Assembly (NCBI GenBank): GCA_002085355.1
Contig: NATN01000241.1
Span: 1-11,977 of the forward strand
Direction of reading: 5' to 3'
Length of the DNA: 11,977 nucleotides
DNA from: Candidatus Zhuqueibacterota bacterium 4484_87
GTDB taxonomy: Bacteria > Zhuqueibacterota > Zhuqueibacteria > Thermofontimicrobiales > Thermofontimicrobiaceae
Shown here: piece by piece, positions 5,834-11,977 of the stretch
Layout of the letters: the number at the start of each line of letters is the position of its first letter
Position numbering within the stretch: the stretch's first letter is position 1
Program-made: the position numbers and the translations under genes
Notes under the pieces: generated by a model
Databases searched by the model: none
Told to the model about the DNA's origin: nothing
The model's input: only the letters and a program-made list of their open reading frames with translations

Positions 5834-6559
5834 TTATAATTGATCTACTTCTATTGTTAATTTTCTAACCTGTTCGATGTACTTTTTTACCAGTTGATTC
5901 AGTTGCTCTTTGCTCAATTTCACGTGGTTGGCACTAAATTGCAAAATTTGCTCAAAAACAGTCACGTCAAGGTCAAATTCTTGAGCTGTGACCTGCACGA
6001 TTTCAGATTTTGACTCAGGGATAGTTTTGTTTTTGATTTTTAGCAAAGCAGTGAAAATTGAAACAAATGTAGGCAAAGAATTTTGCAGCAACATTTTAAG
6101 AACACGTGGCTTACCCAAACTGGATAAATAATTTTCCTGCAAATGGACCAGCTTCCCCCGCAGATCGCGCTCACATTGAAGGCGAATATCGCCGGATTTG
6201 AACTCCAGTTTCTCCAGCACATTCTCGCCAAAAACGAGCTTGTGATGTTGCTTCATCGTCAGGAACTCGATGGGGAAAGTGTCCAGCGCTGAGTTGATAT
6301 AATCTTTCGTTAAAAAAAGTGGGGTGCTGACACGGCTTTTCGACCATTTTTTGATCAAAGGATGCGCTTTATCCAAATCATGTATGCCGCTATCTGTAAG
6401 TACAACAAGGAAATTAATGTCCGATTTTTTGTAAACATAATCTCCGCGCGCTGCGCTTCCGTATAAAATAACGGAAACCAGATCGTCACCAAAAACATTT
6501 TGGCAATCTCGCGCAAAAGGTTCCAAAATTTCTGATGGATCCCGGGGAATTTTAGCCAT
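5834..6559 (-). CDS. Nucleotidyltransferase-fold protein (Pol beta / MNT-like N-terminal domain)
   Basis: The 241-residue protein starts with a minimal nucleotidyltransferase fold: VSVILYGSAARGDYVYKKSD (28-47) carries the GS...RGD motif, followed by SDINFLVVL. The usual second catalytic Asp of DxD is Asn here (D47-I48-N49). A later segment PIEFLTMKQHH has an acidic residue that could be the third carboxylate. The C-terminal half is helical (LQCERDLRGKLVHLQENYL and onward) and unassigned. Standalone proteins of this type transfer nucleotides to small molecules or proteins, or act as antitoxins of HEPN toxins; no HEPN gene is adjacent. I chose the ATG at 6559, preceded by CAGGAGA, over an upstream ATG at 6634 whose extra 25 residues are unlike the fold and lie across a palindrome. 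It sits between the TPM gene and lemA, which more often neighbour each other directly. Substrate unknown. Confidence 0.78.
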   Translation of the reverse strand: MAKIPRDPSEILEPFARDCQNVFGDDLVSVILYGSAARGDYVYKKSDINFLVVLTDSGIHDLDKAHPLIKKWSKSRVSTPLFLTKDYINSALDTFPIEFLTMKQHHKLVFGENVLEKLEFKSGDIRLQCERDLRGKLVHLQENYLSSLGKPRVLKMLLQNSLPTFVSIFTALLKIKNKTIPESKSEIVQVTAQEFDLDVTVFEQILQFSANHVKLSKEQLNQLVKKYIEQVRKLTIEVDQL

Positions 6560-6629
6560 AAATCTATCTCCTGATTCTCTTTTTTTTATGAATTTTGATT
6601 CTGCTGAAATTGTGACGTGAAAATTTCTT

Positions 6630-6660
6630 GGCAAAATAAATTTATAAATTTACCTTTGCC
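6630..6660. promoter_or_regulatory. 31-bp imperfect palindrome, possible operator
   Basis: A perfect 16-bp palindrome TAAATTTATAAATTTA (6637-6652) is flanked by matching arms GGCAAA (6630-6635) and TTTGCC (6655-6660), offset by one unpaired base on one side and two on the other. It lies between the TPM gene and the nucleotidyltransferase gene, about 70 bp before the latter's start. No T-tract follows on either strand, so it does not look like a terminator. Its centre includes TATAAA, which could be a -10 element, but no good -35 is placed correctly. A repressor binding site is possible. Confidence 0.4.
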
Positions 6661-6678
6661 GGAAAACTCACTTTTCAT

Positions 6679-7320
6679 TTAATAGCCACCGCTGACACCA
6701 CCGCCACCGCTCATTCCGCCGCCGAAGCCGCCAAAACCTCCGCCAAAGCCGCCACCGCCGCCGAAATTTCCCCAGCCGCCACTGTCACGTCCGCTGCCTC
6801 CTGTCATTGAGCCTAAAATCAACCACGGTAAAATTCTCCCCCGTGTTGCAAAAATCAGAAAAAAGATGAGCGCCATCATCATAAAGCCCATTGCGCCGCT
6901 ATCGCGCTTTCTCGTTGGCAATTTTACTTGTCCCGTAAGCTCTACGCCATATTCCTTGGCAATTTCTTCAGCAATTGCCGCAGTGGTGTAAAGAAAACCC
7001 TCACCGAATTTTCCTTGCTTCAAATACGGAATCAAATATCTGTCGCGAATCATGCCGGCTTTGCCGTCAGGGATGATTCCCTCGATTCCGTAGCCGATTT
7101 CAATACGGATGCGTCTTTCTTTTATTGCATCTAAAATTAACACACCATTATCTTTGCCCTTTTCGCCGATTCCCCATGTTTCATAAAGCCGATTGGCGTA
7201 GTCCTCGATGTAATTGTCGCCGAGTGTAGGAATTGTCACCGCTGCAATTTCAGCGCCTGTTTTTTGTTTCAGCTCCAAACAAAGAGTATTGATCTTTTGT
7301 TCAAATTCCTCGGGAATCAC
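6679..7320 (-). CDS. TPM-domain protein with Gly-rich tail, lacking the usual N-terminal signal peptide
   Basis: The product has a TPM domain (residues 1-130) with KGKDNGVLIL (54-63) and RIEIGYGIEGIIPD (72-85), a membrane segment (about 144-160), and a glycine-rich tail (174-213) ending GGGVSGGY. TPM proteins are usually exported and membrane-anchored, with the domain outside the cytoplasm, and often accompany LemA. The only possible start near the family N-terminus is the GTG at 7320, which has no Shine-Dalgarno site. The frame stays open upstream to a TGA at 7348-7350, and these nine codons (INFVSDYAN) still match the family's usual lead-in to VIPEEFEQKI. No hydrophobic signal sequence occurs in any minus-strand frame back to 7440, and a terminator lies at 7355-7401. 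The gene has therefore probably lost its 5' end and may be a pseudogene or use an unusual start. Confidence 0.72.
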   Translation of the reverse strand: MIPEEFEQKINTLCLELKQKTGAEIAAVTIPTLGDNYIEDYANRLYETWGIGEKGKDNGVLILDAIKERRIRIEIGYGIEGIIPDGKAGMIRDRYLIPYLKQGKFGEGFLYTTAAIAEEIAKEYGVELTGQVKLPTRKRDSGAMGFMMMALIFFLIFATRGRILPWLILGSMTGGSGRDSGGWGNFGGGGGFGGGFGGFGGGMSGGGGVSGGY

Positions 7321-7354
7321 ATTTGCATAATCGCTAACGAAATTTATTCAAGAC

Positions 7355-7401
7355 AAAAAAAGGTTTCGCCAGTCGAATTCACTGCTGGGAAACCTGTTTT
7401 T
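7355..7401. terminator. Bidirectional intrinsic terminator
   Basis: On the plus strand the stem arms are GGTTTCGCCAG (7362-7372) and CTGGGAAACC (7385-7394): ten base pairs with one bulged base and a 12-nt loop. The minus-strand transcript ends in seven U after the stem (A-tract 7355-7361), and the plus-strand reading has TGTTTTTT. It lies 22 nt after the stop of the small hypothetical gene (7423) and ends only about 35 nt before the first usable codon of the TPM gene. Confidence 0.85.
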
Positions 7402-7422
7402 TCATATTCTGTCATTTTTGCA

Positions 7423-7770
7423 TCAAACGGTCGGAGACTTTTTCACTTTTTTCCATTTCCAGCCAAACAGTGCCGTGCCCAGATGCCGTGTCCAGCGCCT
7501 TTTACTCATCCACCGTTTCAATGCCGGGAACCGCCCCCGTTCGTAGTCACTTTTAATTGAAATGACTTTATTCTCTTTTGTATCTTTATTTTGCTCCTGA
7601 AGCTGTCCTTCCAAAATAAACAGCTCCTCTGCCGTGCAAATTCCCTTGCGAACGAGCATATTTACTACTGTTTCTATGGAAATAATATCGGCATTGGGAA
7701 CCGGATCCGGTGTTTTCGTTTCTTCAAAAAAGCTCATGCTCATCCTCACTGTTGTCTGATCGTAGTCCAT
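7423..7770 (-). CDS. Small hypothetical protein with KGICTAEEL and basic C-terminal region
   Basis: I cannot name this 115-residue protein with confidence. It has no signal peptide or membrane segment. The middle reads TVVNMLVRKGICTAEELFIL, a helix-turn pattern (KGIxTxEEL) seen in several small bacterial proteins, followed by a Gln/Glu/Lys-rich linker. The C-terminus is strongly basic and aromatic (RWMSKRRWTRHLGTALFGWK followed by WKKVKK), which suggests nucleic-acid, ribosome or membrane-surface contact; that is inference. Two ATG codons lie six bases apart. I chose the second, at 7770, because GAGGAGGG (7777-7784) abuts the first ATG directly but is ideally spaced (about 7 nt) from the second. 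The gene has its own likely promoter (7861-7889) and terminator (7355-7401), so it appears monocistronic and intact. Confidence 0.7.
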   Translation of the reverse strand: MDYDQTTVRMSMSFFEETKTPDPVPNADIISIETVVNMLVRKGICTAEELFILEGQLQEQNKDTKENKVISIKSDYERGRFPALKRWMSKRRWTRHLGTALFGWKWKKVKKSPTV

Positions 7771-7860
7771 ATTCATCCCTCCTCGTTGCTGAATTATTTC
7801 AAGAATTTCCCGCGGCAGGGATAGAAAGAAAAATTATTTTCGCCCCCCTACGTTATCATA

Positions 7861-7889
7861 AATATAAAATTTACCCTGATTAATTGCAA
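7861..7889 (-). promoter_or_regulatory. Sigma70-like promoter of the small hypothetical gene
   Basis: On the minus strand TTGCAA (7884-7889) and TATATT (7861-7866) are separated by exactly 17 nt, the same pair and spacing as the cytochrome-gene promoter. Transcription would start near 7854, giving a leader of about 85 nt before the ATG at 7770. Upstream, at 7900-7940, are A/T tracts at roughly 10-bp spacing, including two exact copies of TAAAAAATGC (7924-7943), which could bend DNA or act as an UP element. Confidence 0.5.
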
Positions 7890-7950
7890 GTATTTAATGA
7901 AAAATTTTTTCCATTTTCAAAAGTAAAAAATGCTAAAAAATGCTTCATTC

Positions 7951-7987
7951 AAAGGTGTGCTCCGCTCGACAACGGAAACACACCTTT
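7951..7987 (-). terminator. Hairpin at the 3' end of the activase gene
   Basis: AAAGGTGTG (7951-7959) and CACACCTTT (7979-7987) form a 9-bp stem, with inner CCG (7962-7964) and CGG (7973-7975) extending it. It begins 2 nt after the activase stop codon (7990-7992). The minus-strand RNA leaves the stem with CUUU, then GAAUGAAGC, then a U-run, so it is a somewhat atypical but probable intrinsic terminator. Confidence 0.65.
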
Positions 7988-7989
7988 AT

Positions 7990-10900
7990 TTATTTAGCAG
8001 CTTCAGCGATTTTTCGGCTCTTATCCTGAATAAAATGCAGATATGGCACTAATAAATCATTCTTCTTCGTTGCGGTTCCGTCGTAAGTGATGGAAACAAT
8101 GGGCACACCAACTTCTTTCTCAACGCGCTCAAAAACAGCTTCGCTGACCAGTCCCGGACAACAAAAAATCGGATTCACGTGAACAAACATTGCCAAATCA
8201 GGATACTGTTCTTTGAGATGGTAAATTTTCAAAATATTTTGCGCTGTCTCGCCAGCGTGAAAACCCATTATTTTGTATTTTTTCAAAACATCATAAGCCG
8301 ACTCATCAAAAACAGGAAATTCTTCCTGCAAAATTTCATTGGCGATGAGGAAAAATCGTTTTTCAAATTTTTCCAGCACTTCGAGCATGAGATTATCCCT
8401 GATCATCGCCAGATAGCGGCCTTCGCTGCGCAAATTTTGCGTGTGCCTTCCCGCCAACATGCGCAGCACAAATGTCAGCGGTGTGGTCACGACTTCCGCT
8501 CCGTAATGTTCCAGTTCTTTTTCCAACTGCTGATTAAACACATTATTGTCGCGGACATAAAGATCACCGATGATCGCCACTTTGGGTCTGCTGCCAAAAT
8601 CTTCGCTCACCGGAATTTTTGCCAACTCGGCGACAATCTCCCGAAAGGCGATCTCTTTACTTTTCCCGGCAGCAATTGTTTCGTGCAGTTTCTCCCTGGC
8701 TTTATCAATCAAATTGTCTGTTTGCCCCGGCACAACTTCGTAAGGTCTGATTTTACAAGCCAACTTGCGCAACAAGCCGCCGAGCAAATAGCTGCAATAA
8801 ACATCATAGACTACTTCAATGGAGCAGCCGCGCATTTCAAATTCCGTTGCAAAAATATGCACTTTTTCCATGCCGCCGCCGTGTTGTTCCAGCAGTTTTT
8901 TCGCCATCAACGGATATTGAGGAAAATTGCATGACAACCGCGAAATAGCATTGAGAAAAACCGAAACCTGGCCCGGTTCGAGATTGTGTTTTCGGATTGT
9001 CGTTGCAGCAGATTGTGCGATCGCGCTAATGGGCAAACACTGACCGTCGTTCAAACGAATGCTCGAGGCAATCGTCTCCGGCGTTTCTTCAATTAATTTT
9101 GTATCATAACCGGCGTGTTCAAATGCAGCGGAAATCAGGCTACAGCTCAAGCCATCGTAATTCGGAATCAAAATTGTCCCATGCGGAATAGGTTTGCGAC
9201 GAACCTCTGAATACTTTTTCGAGACCGGTACCATCTTTCTGTTCTGAAAGTGATTCCGAAATGAGCGGATTGCCGCCTCTAAACGTGTCTCATAGCCGAC
9301 ATCAGAGCCATGCTCGTCCAATTGCAAAATCAGATAAGGTAACTGATATGCGTCCATGATTTCCCGAAAATATTGCAGCACAAAAGAATCGGGCGAACAT
9401 TTGAACGCCGTCAAAAATACCGGATACAAATTGGGCTGATGGGCGCAATAATACGCTGCCTGCAAAATATCTGCGCCAAATTTCCAATGATTCCACTCAA
9501 AAAATTCTCTGGCAGATTCATCAATTTCCATCTCGGAAAACGGGAGCATGTCCTGATAAAATGTATTAATCCCCATCTTTGCCAATTTATCGGGAATGCC
9601 TTTGTTCATCACTTTGTCCGCCACTAAGTAGGGCCTGCCGAGAAAAACAATGGAAATATCACGATTGTTTTTATTCTGTTCTTTGTAATATTGCACTAAT
9701 TGCTTGCGCCGCAAATCAAACCATTGCCACGCTTCCTGAAACGCTGTCAGGAGCTCTGATGGTGATTGCAATATTTTCAGCTCTGCGGGAAGACTTTCGT
9801 AAATATGTTGCACATTTTCAATGGCCGGAGATGAAAAATTGATCAGCGGAGCGATGCTTTTATCGTCAATGTCAAAATTTTCATTGTTCTGAACAATGGG
9901 AATCGCATAGTTGGAATAATAGCAAAAACGTTGTCTGTCTCCGTGCTCATCTGCATCCGGCATGTGAGGCATAAAAATGTAATCTGCGCGCTCTTGAAGC
10001 TGGTAAACATGGCCATGCCAATTTGCCATTGGCGCGCAAAACTCTGCAGCGGCTAATTCTTTCCCTTTGTTCAATAACTGGCTACTGGAACGCGAGACAA
10101 CCACCTGATAGCCTAATTTATGAAAGAAATATTTCCAGAACGGTACGTATTCGCTCACATAAATCGTATTGGGAATACCGATACGGATCTCTTTTTTCTG
10201 ATGCGGCACATTGACATCGCCAAGATTAAATTTGAACAATTGATGCCGCAACGCCAGCAAATTCACTCCAAAAGTCTGTTTCAATTTTTCAATGGATTCT
10301 TCCAGGTCAAAAAGTTTTTCTTCTTTATAATCTTCGTGCTCCAATTCCTTGATCAGTTCGCCTCTGCTGTTGAAAATCTTCTGCCGGTTCGTAATCAAAT
10401 CAAATTGTTTTTCCGGCTTCCGAACTGTCGTATCATCTTCATCTCTGCCGCACAAATAGCCCCAGCGAAGTTCTTCTTTTCCCAGAGTCACTTTATTCAA
10501 TTTGCAATGATTTTTGCAGCCGTCACAAACTTCCTCGGTGATGGAAATTTTTTGTTTGTAAAATTTTATGCCACGAAAAGCGCTTTTCTGCTGGTTTTGT
10601 TCTTTCAAAAGCAAACATACGCCCAGTGCGCCGGTCAAATGGCAATATTTTGAAACAAAAATCGGCTTTTTCAATTTCTGCTCAAATGCCATCACCAATG
10701 CTTTATTTTTGGCAGTAGCGCCCTGAAAACAGATCACGTTACCGATTTTATTCAAGTGCGCCACTTTGGACAAATAATTATCGCGCACCGAGTGCAGCAC
10801 CGCTGCCAGAAGTTCTGGTTTGGAATAGCCTTGACTCATCAGATGATTCAAATCGCGCTCCATGAACACCGTACAACGATCGCTGGTGAGCGGCGACGCG

Positions 10901-11977
10901 GTTCCGACTGCGAGGTCTGAATATTCGTCAAGCGAAACATTCAGCCGTTTTGCCTGTTCTTCGATGAAACTCCCTGTCCCGGCAGCGCAGACGTAATTCA
11001 TCACAGAGAACGAAACCCGCCCGTCTTTCATCACGGTGAACTTCGAGTCCTGTCCTCCGATTTCGATGATGGTATCGGTATCAGGATTGAGCTCGTACGC
11101 CGCACGCGCATGAGCTGTAATTTCATCAACTGCCATGTCCGCGTTAATGACTTTCTCAATAAATTTTCGCCCCGAACCGGTAGTTCCCGTTCCGCGAATA
11201 TCAAAACGGACGCGATACTCTTTTTCAATCTCGCGAAGCACACGCAATAACGTTTGGGTGGCGCGAATGGGCTGTCCCATGGTGCGCGTGTAGAGCCCGA
11301 GCAGAATTTCTTTTTTCTCATCTTCTGCCTGCATTACGATTGCTTTGGTGCTCGTGGAGCCGATGTCGATTCCTAAATACACGGGAATTTTTTTCTGGTC
11401 TTTTGGCAAATAGTAAATATCTGTTTCCACGCCATTACTGATAAATCTCCTCTCACTTTTAAAATCGGGGAAATGTGACATTTCAGATTTCAGAGGCGGG
11501 AAAAAATAGGTGCGCGACTTTTCTTGAAAATCAATGATTTCAGCGATGCTGTCCACAGAAATGGTCTCTCCCCGTTCCGTTTTCTGATGCGCAATCAGCG
11601 CCAGGCCTATTGCCGAAGCGAAAACTGCGTCTTTGGGGACAAAGATCGGATCGCCAACGATTTGAGAAAGATAATGGATCACTTTCTGATTCAAACTCAC
11701 GCCGCCGACTGCAACTATCGGCGTACGCAAATTTCCGGACTTGACGAGCGTGTCGGCAATGTTGTGCGCCAACCCCTCACACAATCCGGCGGCTATGGCG
11801 TCCACAGGATAGCCTTGTTGTTGGCTGTGAATCAAATCTGTTTTGGCGAAAACTGCACATCTCGTTGCAATTTTCGGTGGCTCGCCGGAAAAGCTTTCCG
11901 CCAGCCGGCTCAATTCTGCACTGTCTTGCAGCCCTAACCGGCTCGCCTGCTGATCCAAAAAGGCGCCGGTGCCTGCG
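7990..11977 (-). CDS. Giant acyl-CoA dehydratase activase, double BadF ATPase fused to reductase-like domains (N-terminus beyond right edge)
   Basis: At least 1328 residues lie here, and the frame is open to the right edge. A TTG at 11958 is not the start, because the codons before it read AGTGAF, continuing the conserved activator motif AGTGAFLDQQASRLGL. Counting from that TTG as 1: the rest of a first BadF/HgdC-type ATPase domain (RCAVFAKTDLIHSQQQGYPV near 33-52), a second complete one (about 192-452; VYLGIDIGSTSTKAIVM, IEIGGQDSKFTVM, CAAGTGSFIEEQAKRL, SDRCTVFMERDL), a Cys motif CDGCKNHCKL (478-487) plus Cys503, then a DUF2229/HgdB-like part (EFCAPMANWHGH, FKCSPDSF, HVNPIFCCPGLVSEAVF). Activators bind a [4Fe-4S] cluster with the Cys of CAAGTG and of RCxVF and use ATP to push electrons to dehydratases or double-cubane reductases. 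Substrate unknown. No dehydratase gene is adjacent, and the gene ends at its own hairpin. Confidence 0.9.
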   Translation of the reverse strand, partial: AGTGAFLDQQASRLGLQDSAELSRLAESFSGEPPKIATRCAVFAKTDLIHSQQQGYPVDAIAAGLCEGLAHNIADTLVKSGNLRTPIVAVGGVSLNQKVIHYLSQIVGDPIFVPKDAVFASAIGLALIAHQKTERGETISVDSIAEIIDFQEKSRTYFFPPLKSEMSHFPDFKSERRFISNGVETDIYYLPKDQKKIPVYLGIDIGSTSTKAIVMQAEDEKKEILLGLYTRTMGQPIRATQTLLRVLREIEKEYRVRFDIRGTGTTGSGRKFIEKVINADMAVDEITAHARAAYELNPDTDTIIEIGGQDSKFTVMKDGRVSFSVMNYVCAAGTGSFIEEQAKRLNVSLDEYSDLAVGTASPLTSDRCTVFMERDLNHLMSQGYSKPELLAAVLHSVRDNYLSKVAHLNKIGNVICFQGATAKNKALVMAFEQKLKKPIFVSKYCHLTGALGVCLLLKEQNQQKSAFRGIKFYKQKISITEEVCDGCKNHCKLNKVTLGKEELRWGYLCGRDEDDTTVRKPEKQFDLITNRQKIFNSRGELIKELEHEDYKEEKLFDLEESIEKLKQTFGVNLLALRHQLFKFNLGDVNVPHQKKEIRIGIPNTIYVSEYVPFWKYFFHKLGYQVVVSRSSSQLLNKGKELAAAEFCAPMANWHGHVYQLQERADYIFMPHMPDADEHGDRQRFCYYSNYAIPIVQNNENFDIDDKSIAPLINFSSPAIENVQHIYESLPAELKILQSPSELLTAFQEAWQWFDLRRKQLVQYYKEQNKNNRDISIVFLGRPYLVADKVMNKGIPDKLAKMGINTFYQDMLPFSEMEIDESAREFFEWNHWKFGADILQAAYYCAHQPNLYPVFLTAFKCSPDSFVLQYFREIMDAYQLPYLILQLDEHGSDVGYETRLEAAIRSFRNHFQNRKMVPVSKKYSEVRRKPIPHGTILIPNYDGLSCSLISAAFEHAGYDTKLIEETPETIASSIRLNDGQCLPISAIAQSAATTIRKHNLEPGQVSVFLNAISRLSCNFPQYPLMAKKLLEQHGGGMEKVHIFATEFEMRGCSIEVVYDVYCSYLLGGLLRKLACKIRPYEVVPGQTDNLIDKAREKLHETIAAGKSKEIAFREIVAELAKIPVSEDFGSRPKVAIIGDLYVRDNNVFNQQLEKELEHYGAEVVTTPLTFVLRMLAGRHTQNLRSEGRYLAMIRDNLMLEVLEKFEKRFFLIANEILQEEFPVFDESAYDVLKKYKIMGFHAGETAQNILKIYHLKEQYPDLAMFVHVNPIFCCPGLVSEAVFERVEKEVGVPIVSITYDGTATKKNDLLVPYLHFIQDKSRKIAEAAK

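Noticed and set aside
6560..6634. Upstream ATG extending the nucleotidyltransferase by 25 residues
   Set aside because: The extension is basic and unlike the fold, lacks a ribosome binding site and overlaps the palindrome; the ATG at 6559 has a good CAGGAGA site.
6679..6800. GC-rich CCGCC-type repeats on the plus strand
   Set aside because: They are simply the codons of the Gly-rich tail of the TPM protein and need no separate explanation.
7344..7414. Short minus-strand frame starting MTEYEKTG that could be a frameshifted N-terminus of the TPM protein
   Set aside because: It contains no hydrophobic signal sequence, runs through the terminator stem and does not resemble the start of TPM proteins.
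7771..7776. First of two ATG codons of the small hypothetical gene as its start
   Set aside because: The GAGGAGGG site touches this ATG with no spacing; the second ATG at 7770 is optimally placed.
8179..8934. Plus-strand open frame of 251 codons opposite the activase
   Set aside because: It is antisense to well-conserved activase sequence and has the same Phe/His-rich composition as other antisense frames; no ribosome binding site or motif supports it.
11956..11958. TTG at 11958 as the start of the activase
   Set aside because: The conserved activator motif continues upstream in frame (AGTGAF) to the right edge, so the gene is simply cut by the window.

Overview
The window looks like an ordinary chromosomal stretch of a moderately AT-rich, Gram-negative-type bacterium. 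It carries lipoprotein signals, a lipoprotein multiheme cytochrome, a periplasmic TRAP binding protein with its TatT lipoprotein partner, LemA and TPM-domain envelope proteins, CstA, and a giant double-BadF acyl-CoA dehydratase activase. This mix, with degenerate ATCCGCG- and CTTCGTG-type intergenic repeats, is what I would expect from an anaerobic FCB-group lineage such as Calditrichota or KSB1. That placement is an inference. No rRNA, tRNA, transposase, integrase or CRISPR array was found.

Left part (1-1673): a PIN-domain gene runs off the left edge on the minus strand behind a good sigma70-like promoter. A long AT-rich spacer (462-1055) follows, holding two copies of a 40-bp promoter/leader module 411 bp apart and a four-unit CTTCGTG-type repeat. 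The second module drives a small plus-strand lipoprotein with four CxxCH haem sites. A hairpin separates this gene from the convergent operon.

Central part (1674-7320, all minus strand), in order of transcription: a TPM-domain gene without a recognisable start or signal peptide, a nucleotidyltransferase-fold gene, lemA, cstA, tatT and dctP. From the nucleotidyltransferase gene to tatT the gaps are 3 to 36 nt, so these genes are probably cotranscribed; dctP follows after 113 nt. The TRAP membrane subunits (DctQ/DctM) are absent here. tatT ends early, next to a repeat, and is 3 nt from the end of cstA. The set is either a decaying TRAP locus or an envelope transport unit in which TRAP-type accessory proteins have become linked to the CstA carrier.

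Right part (7351-11977, minus strand): a small hypothetical gene with a clear promoter, Shine-Dalgarno site and bidirectional terminator, then the giant activase, which is cut by the right edge. The activase joins two ATP-dependent [4Fe-4S] activator domains to a dehydratase/reductase-like C-terminal half. It probably performs ATP-driven low-potential electron transfer to an unknown substrate.

The points most worth a second look are the cstA-tatT-dctP linkage without DctQM, the tatT truncation at a repeat, the TPM gene lacking its 5' end behind a terminator, the duplicated promoter/leader module, and the all-in-one activase.
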